A stretch of DNA of 64,000 nt from Litoditis marina (Eukaryota > Nematoda > Chromadorea > Rhabditida > Rhabditidae), in contig OZ038434.1 of assembly GCA_964036275.1 (NCBI GenBank), forward strand, positions 34,991,279 through 35,055,278, given 5' to 3'. Shown in pieces: positions 14,001-25,700 of this stretch. Position 1 is the first letter of the stretch. The number at the start of each line of letters is the position of its first letter. The notes under the pieces are model-generated. The model was not told the origin of the DNA and made no database searches. It worked only from the letters and a program-made list of their open reading frames with translations. Made by a program: the position numbers and the translations under genes.

Positions 14001-17000
14001 CAGAAACGTTCGACTACTCTACAAAAATAAGTCCGTTTTCTGATTCAAACACGTGAAAATTCCATTTTCATTTTCTGTTTCCATCAAAAATGGACGCAAT
14101 TTACATATTTCTGCAAAAAATACCCCGTCTCTCGATTTTTCTGGCAAAACGAACAACTGTACTAAGGTATGACCATACTTTCTGTTGAAATATCGCATGA
14201 GCAAAAAAAACCTGAAACATGAATTTCATGATATCTTCCTGCTTTTTAGACGGCGGTAGATACATGGAGATGATCATTGATTGGGGACATTCCTAAGAAA
14301 GTGGGGGCCTACCACTGTGAGTTGTGTACTGTTGTGCGTCATGTAACTACTCTAAACTATATTAGAACGTTACCTTGAAGGACCGTTGGCAGTACTTCCA
14401 TCTTCAACCTCACACTTGGAGCCAGTGTGTGCTTCGAAAACACCCGAATTGGCACGAGATTTCGGCAGCTGTGTGTCATCTGAAAGTGGTAAAGTAGTGG
14501 TATAGTACGTTTCACCGATCGATGTCCTTCTACAGTAATCCGTCAGCTATTCAGAAGGGTTTTTCTAATGAGTGGTTCATTATTTTGGTTTCAAACTTTC
14601 GGAGTTTGTAGTAGTAAACGTGCAGAAGATACTACCAAAACTTGAAAAGACTCCAGCAACGCCAATATATAAAACGTTAACCTAGAAATTTTATCAAATT
14701 ACTGTAGAGGTTTATAAGTGGGTGGAACAGACTATAATGTGTGGCACTGTCACGTGCTGTTCATTTGCCTACAGCCTCCTCTTCTGGTTGGGAGCTAGAT
14801 GCGCGAAAATGCAAAGTACAATGTACAAATAGGCAGAATCCAACAACGAGCCACAAATATCTTCAACCCCAGTTAACCGGGTTACAGGTAATCATTTTCT
14901 GATAACTGTTTAGTGACCGTTTTTCCAACGTACTTTCAGTGAAATTCGTGGTTATCAAAATCAAAAGTGCTAACCATGAATGCGGTTTAAAAAAACGCGG
15001 TTAAATAGAGAATTAGGGTCGTAAGCAAAATCACTATACTTTTTCCCGCATCGAGTCCTATCCTGAACTGAAAATATGAAACGTAATAGGGAGTGTGCAT
15101 TTAGTAGTCCGTCTCATTTTCCAGTAAACAAACTCTAACACATCTTGTTGCAACATTTCCCAATTGGTCAACCATAGGTAGTTTGTAGGGTAGTGCGCCT
15201 ACACTTATAAGGTTCCAGAGAGTTCTTCACGTCAAGTTAACGTGAAACCTGCTATGACTCACGTGAAAATTAATCAGTCGTCGCCAACAAGATTCCGATT
15301 CTTGTTCGAGTAGGGGAACTGCAAATCCACATTCGACACACACCACCAATTGAACGCAGGAACCAAACTTCTGAAATTTGTCACAGTGTATATTGGGCCT
15401 GGCGTTTCAAAAATAGACTCCCTACGAAAATCAAACATATATGTATTCTTTCTGAAAATAGTCGGCTTTCTTACTAAAGTACATAAATTGCTACTATTTT
15501 ACAAATTATCATCTTTTTTTCGATTGAAATACATGAATTCATGAATCATACTTTCGCATCAAAGTTGTTCAGAATTTCCTAGGTTTTGCAGAAAATGCGT
15601 GGACATACCCCAGGTGTACACCAGTAGTCATGAAAATTACAAAAAAAAAAACAGTTTTTCGCTAATATTGGGAGAAATTTCTTATTTTCCATACGGAAAT
15701 CAAGAAGTTGTATAGTATTTAAACGGAAAATGGGTGCTTCTCGTAGAATAGTCCATCTTTACTAGTGTGTGGGACCACTCTATCGGAGTCCGGAGTTAAG
15801 CACTAATACGGCACTAATACGGACAATTCTACGACTAGCCGGGTTTTTAGGTAATATAACCCTTTCCGGTAGCTTATTTAGTTAACCTGACCGTAACCCA
15901 AAACTAAAATCCGGTTTCCGTTCCAACTAACAGCATTTTGCGTTCGAACAGGTAACCGGTTTTTATTTTAGATCACCAACCGGTTACCTACTGAGGAAAC
16001 CTGAAAAAAGAAGTGACCAAAACTTTTTTAGGCTACCTAAAAACCCGGTTAGATATAGGATTCACCGGTAGGTAGTTAGTATTTTCCCTAGAGGAATTAA
16101 ATTAGAAGAAAAACTAAAAAGTGACTGATTTTTGTGAAATAAACCTATTATTATTATTATTATTATTATGATAGAAAAAATACCTCATCCTGTCCATATG
16201 GGGTCTCCTCTGCTTCTTCTCCACCTTTCTTCTCAGAACAGCAATGATCTGTCAGCATCTGGCTGGTCGAAAAACAACCGCCACACTGGTGGCAGGCGTA
16301 GAGAACAATGGGATCCTCATGCGAGATCAGATGATTCTGCGCAACAATCAATAGTTTAAGTTAAGTGTTACAGATATAGGTATTGGTGGGCATATATAGG
16401 GTTTCCATCCAAAACAGGCCAGTTCTACAAATTTTTCAAAGAGAGGACCTGGTGAAGAGAGAGTCTGTTTCGTCAAAACCATTGTGAACATCGTTACGTC
16501 AATTTGGTTTGGGCGGAGTGCGGTCAGTTCGTTTGTGTATATTTGCTCTACAGACTCTCATCAACTGGCAAGTAATCTGTAATCAACGACGGCTCGCCCC
16601 GCCGCATCGCTCAATAAATCAAGCCTTCTTCTGTCTTTCTTGGGAAAATGGGAAAATGGCGACTATATGAATCGAACTAACCATATACTGGTTGAGAGTC
16701 GTCATTTGCTCTGATTGGGGCGGGCATCGCGGGCACGTGATCACATTTTCCTTCAGAAGGTACAGCCTACAAAACAAATGTAACAGAACTTCACGTTAAT
16801 TCTAACATGGTTCATTTGCGCAGTTTTTTATGTGTTGATTACACGACATTGTTTAATAAATATTGAAATACCTGTCTCTCTGGTCGAGCGTTTCCTGATC
16901 CGTGAAGGGAAACTCACAATAGGGGGACGCAGGCACCAGCTCATCGCCATCTGAAATGACCCAACATATAAGTACAGTAACCTCAACAGTAACCTGCTCA

Positions 17001-19749
17001 AACTTCAAGATCAAAGTTTGCTATGATCGAGTTTTTGAACGTTCTTCAGATTTGGGATTTGGGTAGTATCATCTGCACCGTTACTACTAGCAAAAAACTA
17101 TGGAAGTTTGAAACCAAAATAGTGAATCGTTCGTAAGGAAAGGCCTTCTCAATATTAGACGAATTACGGTAGTATCCATTGGTGAAACAGAGAACAGAAG
17201 ATAAAAATTCAGCCAACCATTCTAGCATGCACTCGCAAGACGCAAAGTCTAGCTTTCGCAGCGGTATTGTGGTGAAAACATTTGGAATAGTGGGGGGGGG
17301 GGGGGGGGGGGTATCCAAATTAGACAAAAATAGAGATTTCTACTGCGCGCGCGAATGAAAATGTCGAGTCAGATACCAAACTTTGAAATAGTGAACCAGA
17401 GATACATGAATTCTATGTTTGTAATTGGCGCAATTCTCGTTTTCCTTTCATCTTGTAGTTCACCGACCGAGCCACCATTCGCCGAAAACCAGCCGACTTT
17501 CTCCCAAATAGATTTTTTTTGAATGGTCACGAAGTTTGGAAATGTGAAACATCAGAACAAAAATTGGGGACTCGACCAAATAGCCGGTTTTTTTTGAAAA
17601 GTAGATAAGGGTTGTAAGAAATCGGCTCTCATGGGGAAAGGGCCGCTCTCCCGCTCAAAATCGTCAGCTGGTGTATGATCTTTGACCTTCTCACCTAGTT
17701 TCTTCAGCTGTAGATGTTCTCTGATCGCGGCTCTTCGACATCTCTGTTCAAAGTCTACCTTGAACTCAACTGGCAGCTGGTTGTACTGAAACCGAAAGTT
17801 TTTCAACCTTATTAAATAAGAGTGTTTGAATGTAGCCAAGATAGAATAACAACGCTATATATCAGCAAGGTTGTCTGGATGACCGAAAAAAAAACCAATA
17901 AATGGTCCATTTTTACGCCAAAACGTTTTGTCTATACTTTGAGGCAACATAATTAATTTTTATGTGTTTGAATCTGAAAACAAACTCCTGTTGTACAATC
18001 GTCGAAGCTTACTAGTGCATGCTTAAAACGAAAACTTGAAAACCAACCACAAGTCTGGCGGCTTGTAGGAATCGTGGTGTTACGTGAAACTCCGTGACTT
18101 TGCACAAAAATAGGCAAATTTTCACGAAAAGAGGCACGTTTTTTACTAATATGTGGTACGGTCGCACATCAGTTTAGTTTATAAATGTTTATACTGAAAA
18201 CTAAGAACCAACCACAAGTCCACAAGTCTGGCGGCTTGTAGGAATCGTTACATCAGTTAAGTTTATCATGAATACCGAAAACCAACCACAATATTATAAT
18301 AATATTGTTAGTATTATTATATATACATTATTATATAAAAACCAACCAGAATTCTGGCGGCTTGTAGGAAACGTTGCTCGGCTGTCGCATCATGAGAGAA
18401 AGTCCGGCCATCGTTGATCGAACATCTCACCTTCCGACTGTAAAAGTACGGTAATAAAGCGTGAAGGCTTTATGTAACCACACACCAGTAACGTTGTCCA
18501 AATAGTCAGAAAAAAAAACGAAAAACGGACTACTTTTTTGCCAAAAAGAAGAAAATCGGTCTAGTTTTGATGAAAAATTATAAATTTTCACGTGTTTACA
18601 TCGAAAACGGACTACTTTCTGTCGCCTAGTCAGAGCTTACTGGTGTTTGTATGTAACCGGGTTTTTTGATAATCTAACCGGTTTGTAGTACCTACCTGTT
18701 ACCTGTGAGGTAACCTGAAAAAGGATTACAAGAAATAGGTTAGTTTTATCTGTTTCTGGAGCTGTGAATGCCGAATGGAATTAGTTAGAAGAATCGCTCT
18801 AAATCACTAAACTTTGAATACTGCTTGAATGAAAGAAACTTTCTGAAATACTAAAATTCTGAAATACTAAAAATTGTACTCTTTTCCACCATCTACATCT
18901 CAATTTCACAATACAAATATTGGTGTGTCACTCAGATCCTTAGCGTGACCATAAAATTTCCCGAATTTACGATCCCAAAAGTTGAACCCACCGTAAATTA
19001 TGTATTTTAACGCTATATTTTGGTGGTCGATCACTTTTCAACCCATAGCGAAAACCAAACTCACAACAATGTCATCAAAGATGTGTCGCTGCACTCTCCG
19101 AGAAATTCGCAAAATCCACCGTTTCCACCATTCATGGTAAATAACTCCTGAAATCATTGAAACTGATTAGATTCACATAAATTTCACATTGAAAACTGAG
19201 ACTTTCACGACGATCTGGCTGTTGTCGCACTTATTATCTTTCAACCCTATAATGTCCTTTTTGGAACTCTACTTCCAATCTACAATAATGTATCTTAACA
19301 GCATTGCTTGCCATCATTTGATTGAATAAAATTGAAACTTCGTCCATCAAACAGCTAAATTTCAAAGTAGCAAACTTTTCTTGTTGAATGAACTTCGAAC
19401 AAACATGTAAAGTTGTCCTAATAGCCACCAAATTCGGTTTCTAACCAGCTAAATCATGAAACCACCTATCTAAAGGTATACGAGTTCCATTTAATGAACC
19501 AGCACACTTTACTGGAGTGTAGAAACAGCTTTGTCTCGGAGAAAAAACGTTGAAAACACCACTAACCCTTTTGGAGAGCCCCATATTATGTGAAAGTCAC
19601 TTGTTCAATCGCGAATAAATTCTATTCCATTCTATTCTATAGGTAGGACGAAACTGGAATCGAAAACAAACTTCGGCTTTTCTCATGAACTGTCGATCGT
19701 CTGCCAAATCGTCTGCACCCTCATCGCTGGCACTCGTATCCATTTCCAT
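2038..19749 (-). CDS. C2H2-type multi-zinc-finger protein, 22 exons, 873 aa
   Basis: Probable nuclear nucleic-acid-binding protein. Exons (minus, 5' to 3'): 19749-19672, 17785-17695, 16950-16872, 16766-16682, 16336-16184, 14479-14374, 13941-13797, 13380-13296, 13043-12915, 11619-11477, 10877-10751, 9853-9697, 9245-9082, 7988-7877, 7636-7490, 7259-7146, 6623-6498, 4711-4586, 4296-4199, 3658-3564, 2910-2769, 2157-2038 (TAG). They total 2622 nt with every phase compatible. Canonical fingers are C232-x2-C235-x12-H248-x3-H252 (split by an intron), C800/C803/H816/H821 and C847/C850/H863/H867. Variant fingers are C94/C97/H113/H117, C126/C129/H142 plus Cys, C203/C205/H220/H225, C369/C372/H385/C389 and C424/C429/H442/H447. 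A bipartite basic stretch near 532-549 may be a nuclear localisation signal. Residues 552-755 are acidic, Ser/Thr/Val-rich and built from duplicated phase-1 exons. No known orthologue is recognised. The start is the first ATG after a splice-like acceptor; the frame stays open ten codons further upstream. Minor exon choices could be wrong, especially the exon 17 donor. Confidence 0.85.
2633..2757. mobile_element. ~120-bp hairpin MITE (copy 1)
   Basis: Lies in the last-but-one intron region of the zinc-finger gene. The two halves, starting GGACG-TTATGTGGACCAA and ending TTGGTCCACATAATCGT, are inverted copies around an ATT-GAAAAATG-like centre. This copy is more decayed than most. Confidence 0.8.
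4372..4590. repeat. GA-rich microsatellite in intron
   Basis: (GAGA)n and GAGAAAGAG tracts at 4372-4425 and 4519-4585 in the intron between exons 18 and 19. The second tract abuts the exon 18 donor, so the polypyrimidine-like strand lies right after the splice site. Reading frames through it (Ser/Leu-rich) are artefacts. Confidence 0.85.
4780..5062. repeat. GGTTACC-rich dispersed repeat
   Basis: Multiple AGGTAACC / GGTTACCT motifs in inverted arrangement, flanked by CCAATTCTACAACTAACCGG on the left and CCTGGTTGGATATAG-ATTCACC on the right. A related copy lies at 15812-16067 and pieces lie at 1930-2010 and 18653-18760. It is intronic and non-coding. Confidence 0.7.
5707..5937. mobile_element. 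Short inverted-repeat element, TTGGCAGCGTGCCAA type
   Basis: Begins TATAGTTCCGGTCATTTCC and ends CGAACTATATA. The inner arms carry TTGGCAGCGTGCCAA on the left and TTGGCATGATGCCAA on the right. Relatives are at 45894-46130 and 55068-55264, with fragments near 7735-7870 and 33571-33620. Confidence 0.7.
5937..6154. mobile_element. ~235-bp TATAGT-ended element (family N)
   Basis: Starts TATAGTTCGTTTCACCGATG and ends GGGTGGAACAGACAACAAACTATAG. The interior contains CTACAGTAATCCGTCAGATA and AGAGTTTGTAGTAGTAAACG. The best copies are 14501-14736, 22979-23214 (reversed) and 36949-37183; partial copies are near 8940-9081 and 32270-32400. Confidence 0.75.
6645..6744. repeat. Perfect-arm hairpin next to exon 17 acceptor
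   Basis: Arms of about 28 nt (CTCGCCAAAAACATATTATA... and its reverse complement) enclose a second AT-rich palindrome. The hairpin starts about 20 nt upstream of the 3' splice site used by zinc-finger exon 17 (exon begins 6623 on the minus strand). Confidence 0.85.
8513..8638. mobile_element. ~120-bp hairpin MITE (copy 2)
   Basis: Inverted halves around TGCAATACATTTTTCAATTGCA, with ends AAAGAATAACGATTATGTGC and GCACATAGTCGTCCTACTTT. It sits in the intron between zinc-finger exons 13 and 14. Confidence 0.85.
9547..9596 (-). pseudogene. Duplicated 3' end of zinc-finger exon 12
   Basis: On the minus strand this segment reads as a near-copy of the end of exon 12 (9697-9745). It keeps the ...VEAVVA(D/N)-G ending, the donor GTAC and the following ACTGATTATCCAG. 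It lacks the finger-encoding 5' part and a good acceptor, so it looks like a partial exon duplication that is skipped. Confidence 0.65.
10431..10586. mobile_element. Palindromic CACCAGTAA-ended element (family K)
   Basis: Starts CTCACCAGTAAAGTTGTCCG and ends GTCGGACCTTACTG, with CGTCTATTTTCGAT in the interior. The clearest relative is 18483-18646. Diverged copies lie around 8063-8231, 13998-14175 and 15600-15770. It is intronic. Confidence 0.65.
10590..10726. repeat. 137-bp palindrome with four CTCCCGGGAG boxes
   Basis: Outer arms TGGCCGTATCCACCAATAAT and the reverse complement flank an interior with CTCCCGGGAG four times. It lies just downstream of the family K element, in the intron after zinc-finger exon 11, and is much more GC-rich than its surroundings. 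Confidence 0.9.
14501..14736. mobile_element. ~235-bp TATAGT-ended element (family N)
   Basis: Nearly complete copy: starts TATAGTACGTTTCACCGATC and ends GGGTGGAACAGACTATA. Its left end lies within 25 bp of the exon 6 acceptor of the zinc-finger gene. Confidence 0.85.
15812..16067. repeat. GGTTACC-rich dispersed repeat
   Basis: Second good copy of the 4780-5062 repeat, with the same order of GGTAA/GTTACC motifs and the same right end (ACCCGGTTAGATATAGGATT). It is intronic in the zinc-finger gene. Confidence 0.7.
17291..17312. repeat. Poly-G tract
   Basis: An uninterrupted run of about 22 G in an intron. Long poly-G/poly-C runs recur across the window (13553, 22629, 42386, 34874). Its exact length is unreliable in most sequencing. 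Confidence 0.95.
18483..18646. mobile_element. Palindromic CACCAGTAA-ended element (family K)
   Basis: Best-preserved copy. CACCAGTAACGTTGTCCAAA at the left and GCTTACTGGTG at the right form inverted termini. The interior holds CGAAAAACGGACTACTTTTT and a mirrored AAAACGGACTACTTTCTGTC. It lies in the intron between zinc-finger exons 1 and 2, beside ACCAACCACAAGTCTGGCGG repeats at 18040-18370. Confidence 0.8.
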
Positions 19750-19779
19750 GATTGAAACTTCGGTTTCTATCTCTTCAGT

Positions 19780-19788
19780 CTATAAATA
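19780..19788 (-). promoter_or_regulatory. Candidate 3' splice acceptor upstream of zinc-finger start
   Basis: On the minus strand TATTTATAG precedes ACTGAAGAG, 30 nt before the chosen ATG at 19749. It could be a trans-splice (spliced-leader) acceptor for the 5' UTR. Alternatively it starts an internal exon, because the frame is open through ten acidic codons (TEEIETEVSI) into the ATG. Confidence 0.4.
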
Positions 19789-19789
19789 C

Positions 19790-22717
19790 TACAGACTGTA
19801 CGAAACTACTGTCAGTGAGCTCCGTGTCGAAGAAAGATTCCATGCAACATACAGGTGATACACACTGAACGAACAAAATATATAAGGAACCAGGGGAGAT
19901 TCAAGGGTTTTACTTGATAGGAAGCTCGTTTATGCGGGCCATTCAGTCGCCCTAGAATCATTCCCTGCAGGATGAAGTGGTCTCAAAATATAGGCAAATC
20001 AATTAGGTAGAAGTAGAACCATTCAAACAAACCGCGCCTTTTCTTCGAAATCTGGGCATATAGATCGTTCTTTGACACATTCTTTGAAAATTGATCTTTA
20101 AAATGGGAAAACGGGTTTCATAGTAAGATATGGTCAGACATCCCGAGGTGTGACCTTGTTTGTTGACCAAACCACACCAAATCGCGGAAACAGACCAGGT
20201 TTGGAACAGCTGGGTTAACCACTGATACAATTACCCCAGTGAGTCCGAATGGTCAGAAAAACTTAAAGAACCAACTACTTTTCGTTATCAACGCGAACAT
20301 AAGCGATGTTTGGATGCAGAATTGCGAACTTCCACCATTTGACTAGAAAAGTAGAGTTTTTAGTAGAATACTCACATCTCACTCTGGTGTATGCACTTCA
20401 TTCTCAATAGAAAATATTTGGTTTGAAGTTGTAACTAAGTATCAATATACTGATTAGTGGGCCAACACAATAACCCATGCTACTGAACACTGTAAACAAG
20501 TTTGGTTCCCGAGAAATCCGGCTCAGTAAGAATTCGGCATATATAAGATGTGCCTAAAGAGCAACAAGATAATGCCTCGGTGCATACTCCAATAGCACAA
20601 CAATTTGATTCTATGAACAGTACAAAGAGATAAGAACTTGTCAAATTATTTGAATTACAAATTACACACGAGAGAGCACGAGCGAGAAAATTCGGCTTCG
20701 AAAATACCTTTCTAGAAAATCTACTTTAATACAGCATATAAAGATCACAATTCAGTAGACACGAATTAGTTCACGTTGATGACTCGAAAAACAGGACAAA
20801 AAATGAAGAAAAATACGATTCGTAATGTGAAATGAACGATCGATGACATCATTATAAATTTGAACTTTGAACACGTCATTGACCTTTAAAAAATACCGTA
20901 GTTCTTGTTTGCGACAGAGCAACAATTAGCCGTCGCGCAGTGTTAAGTAATTGCCAATTATGTAAATGACAACAACTTGAAAAAAACCTTTTGTTGTTTT
21001 TGAAATGAGAACTTAGTAATACACGATGAAAACTGTGTTAAGACAAAATTCACAAAACTAAATATGTCGGTTTGCAATGTTTTGTTTTCAATCACTAGAC
21101 CCTTGTATATACCATCTGCGCAATGTCTTTGTTGTGCGGCGGGCTGTATTCAATCTTTAGATTTCGGTTTCTTATTGGAAATACCTGCTAACTTCCATAA
21201 GTACATGAGTAACCAAGTTTCTCAGGAACCAGACGGTTAACGAATAATTCCCGGGTTGGTTGACCTATTTTCTAGCAACCACTCGGAAAACAAGTTTTAC
21301 AAAGCTTTCTAAAAAAATACGCGGCTACCAAGTAGTTAGAAAAACCATTAGAAAGTGGTTAAGCGGAACCCGGTCTATTGTAAACATATGATAACGATAT
21401 GCACTCCTATTTGTGCGTCATGTTATCACAATTACCCCGGCCGGCCTGACTTGAGATCGCAAAACCAAGTCCAAACTGTAATTATGGTTTAAGCTTCCAG
21501 TAATATCAATGATTATATATTTTATTGATCGAAACTCGAATTGTCAGGTCTCGAAGACTCAATCAATATGCATACTACACATTAGCAAAACAAAATGTAA
21601 TCTATTTGTATTATTGTGGTTTGTTAATGAATGAGAGTTTCCAAAAACAAGATATAATAAGCAATAGACTAACGGTTAATTACAAAAAGAAAAGGAATTT
21701 CTAAGTATTACAGTAACAGTGTGTAACTGACTGCACTGATTTGATATATGGTAACCTCGCGGCGTGCCCAGATTTGCATTACACTTCTGGGGCACGAGAC
21801 ATAACTCATGAGGTAGTGATGAGCAATATAGCGAATGATCAAATCATTGTTGTAGTTTGATCTCATAACACACCGTAACGCTCAAAAATTCGATCAAAAA
21901 GCAACGGGATCCAACTACAAACGATTGGGCAACATACACCGTATAAGCTTGCTTCGGAAGAAGATACAGTTCACACCATTCCTACTGAGACTCCTACAGT
22001 AACCTTACAAACTTTCCGAAGGCTGTTGTGAAGCCGAAAATGTAGTTCATGAAAAATGCTCTGGTCTATTTACTCTAACTGAGAAGGAGAATGAGGTACG
22101 AAAATCCTCAACTTCTCCGATCAAAAGTTAGTGAGCAAAACGACTCGGAAGTTTCGAAATCCTACTGTAGAAGTCTTAGTAGGAATGGAAAAGACTATAG
22201 CGATATTATCTATATGTCTACCGTTACTCGACGATAATAGTTCAGTTTGGAACAGTTTCAAATATCAGAGTTGTAGTTTGATCCGCAAATTTTCGAATTA
22301 CCACTAAAATGATACGGGGTCAAACTATGAATACATCAGAACAGTATCAGAACAACACTGATTCCCCGCCCACGCGACCTGTAAGGTGAATATAGATAGT
22401 TATTATTGGTAATCATTCTTGAACCAATCAGGAGGAGACTAAAGAAAGTTAGTATATTTCATTGAATTGCATGTAATACTGGGTGCGCGTAACAGGGTAA
22501 CCATACCCTTTTTATCAACTTTTCTCTCTGTTCACCCATTTGAAGTGCCACATACTATGTGGAAAGTCACGTGTTCAATCGTCTATAAACTATTCTAATC
22601 TATTTGTACAGTGTGATATTCTCGACAGCCCCCCCCCCCCATAAAGCTCAAAAAGTGTCCGTATCTGCCATTATGGTTATCAATTGATTTCTCCAACTAA
22701 CCAAACTCACCAGCAAA
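19790..22717. other. Intergenic stretch between zinc-finger and ET-A genes
   Basis: No supported gene. It holds fragments of the repeat near 5060-5310 (AACGGGATC-AAACTAC and CATACACCGTATAAGC, again at 21908-21955), a related inverted stretch at 21960-22200, and a C-run at 22629. Any promoters for the two divergent genes must lie here; no motif is clear enough to call. Confidence 0.6.
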
Positions 22718-25700
22718 ATGCGTGCTATTCTCATTTTGTGCGTATTTCTACCAAATCTACTCGCTTTAACATGCTATCAAGGTAAGTATTGGGAATAAAC
22801 AATTACAACATGAGCTCAGAATTAGAGAAAACGAAATATGTTCAATTATTTGTGAGAATACACGTTTCGCCTCTACCAGCAAGTTTTCTTGTAGTCTGAA
22901 CTCGATATACGCTACAATTCACGCAAATCGACATACGGGATCAAGCTACAAACACAGTGCGTTAGCACGAATGAAAAATATAGTCTGTTTCACGCACTTA
23001 TAACCCTCTACAGTAATCTGTGCGAACTGATTGATCAACGATTGGTGGTTGGATGTTTTTGGAATGACTTCAATTTCCGCTATTGTGTTTGCTATCTATG
23101 CTACTTCAAACTCTGAAAGCTTGAAACTCAAATAATGATTTATTCATTAGAAAAAGCTTTCTAACTATGTGACGGATTACTGTAGAAGGACATCGTTTGG
23201 TGAAACGAACTATACTCAGAACGATTGGCGCCAATTTTCTGCGATTAGCAAACTACAAAAGCGAGAGAGCATGGGGGTCAATGAGAACGCAGATGTCTGC
23301 GTCTCTATGACCCTCACACTCTCTCATCGAGGCCCTCTGAGAATTCAGTGACTCGGCCCGCGCCGACTGAGTCGGATTTGACACGGCCGGGACACGGCCT
23401 GGCCCGTGTCATGTTTTATTCATGAAAATATCATATGTTTTGAGGAGACGCAGGCTGATAAACAAGAGTTTAAGCTGACATGGCCAAGACAATGTCCCGG
23501 GCGTGCCACGTTTTTGTCATAGCCGCTACAAAAGAAGTGGTTTTCTAATTGGCAAGGAATTGTCTGAGTACACCCTCGACTTTCTTTGGCAAGAGGAATA
23601 TAGTTAGCATCTTTGCTGGAATATATAACTCGTCGCTCAAAGAAGGCGGCGGTGTACTATATGTCTCATTTTCGCTGTGTACGAAAACACATATTTCATA
23701 TGTCCGCACTGCTGGCATAAGCCAAGTTAAGGTATAGTGGTAAGAGTTTGCGCGTCCCATACTTTTGTGCAAGGTTCGTGTCTCACACGAGCCAGACATT
23801 TTAGAAATTTGGCACCCACTATAGTTATCACAATTCCTAGCCTAGCCAATTGGTCAGCCACATTCGCATGTAGGAAGTGTTCGACACATTTCAACACAAA
23901 ATCAAACATTTTTCCGGCTTCAGAAAAACACTTTTGTATAGTGAGTGCTAAATTTATAACTTTATGGAGTCGAACCTGCGAGCGAAATATTTGTAGCAGG
24001 ACGCTAACTACTGGGCTGTTAGAGTACAATAATAATAATAATAATTTTAATAATAGAGTACATTACCGGCAAGCTTTGGAATCGAAGATATGTGGGCTTA
24101 CACAGCGGAAAGTGTGATATACAGTACCCTCCCGCCTTTCCGTTGGTAACGACTATAGCTGGCCACGGGTAATGTACGGGGGCACGCATCGCGACGCGGC
24201 CACCCACAAAAAATCGCAGAAAACTGGCGCAAATAGTTCGCAGCGGTTGGCTGCATTCTATATTTCAATTATATTCACATTATATGTTTTACAGGTACTA
24301 ACTCGACTATAACCCAGACGCAATGTATAGCCCGAGTGTTTTTCTGCCAAACGTGAGTTCTGGGACAACTGTCGCATTTAATATTTTCCTAAACAAGTTT
24401 ATTCCACCTTTTTTATATTCATGTAGTACCCAAAACTAATCCTTTATTCTTTAACACTCGTTTTTTTACTAATATTTGTCTCCTTCATCATATTTGTCTC
24501 TCTCCTTCATCATATTTGGAAAATCCTGACTTTCTGATCATCGACCATCGTGCGCTCGTAACTTATTGGGGGAGGTTGGTGGTTGCACCTTCTGCAGCCA
24601 GGCTATACCCGGTCGGTTAGTTGCGTTCGTCACTTCAATGCCACCCGTCCACCTCCAGCCTGCTCCAGCTGCCCGGTCCAAAGAGAAGCCTTGCCAACTC
24701 TCGTCTCCCACGCCTAGCCTTCCCTTTGACAGTTACGGGTTCTTGCACATATCCTCGACAATTTGTTTCCTGCAGTCGCTTATTAATTATTGGAATTGCA
24801 CATTTTTTATTCGTGACTCATAAGTGTTTAGAACTGTCTGTTGATAATATTATCATGATAATTCCAATTTGAATCCCGGTTTTGATATAGTCCCAACGAA
24901 ACCTAACGTCACAAAATCATCTCTACAATAATATAAATAGATAATCCCGAAAGTGTTTCATAATAATTACGTCACTACAAAAACAGGTACAATCACCGTT
25001 CAATCGTACTACACTGCAAATTGCGTCCATCTATAACTACAAGCGCGTAACAGGGATACCATTCTTCCATCTATTTTTTCCTTCTTTTATCCAACAATTG
25101 GAGTGCCACATTTCAAAATGTGGAAAGTCACATGTTGAATAAATCTATTCTAGTCTATTCTATTCTATTCTATAATAGTCTTCCTCATCGAGTCACAATG
25201 TCAACGCAACGGTTAAAGAAGGACGATTATGTGGACCAATCTCGTGTCAACGGTCCTTCAAACTGCAATGAAAAATGTATTGCAGTTTAAAGGACTTAAC
25301 CGTTGCGATCGGACCACATAATCGTCCTTCTTCAAAATAAAATGAGAAATGGTATTCTAAAACATCTGATTATTTCAACATCTCACGACCTATCTCACAG
25401 GCTCCCGCAAAATATACTGTTAGTCAATTGCACAGTCACGTGAAACATGTTAAACACAGCAGAACTCAGAAACGACAAAATGTATGTTGCCTCATTAGAA
25501 TGCTAATTTCACGTGACTATTCAATAGAATTCTAGTATATTGTACGAGGAAACATGTATAATTCAGAGAAATTACGCAACGTAGTATTCTTTCTCGCCTT
25601 ATCAGAAGTTGTTCGTCTTTCTCATTTAGAGAGTGACCGAATCGTTATTGTAGTTTGATCCCGATACGCGCTACAATTCCCGGGAAAATTGTACAATTGC

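Noticed and set aside
15047..15074. 28-nt micro-exon between zinc-finger exons 5 and 6
   Set aside because: It has splice-like ends, but direct joining of exon 5 to exon 6 already keeps the frame that leads into the downstream fingers; adding it would break that frame.
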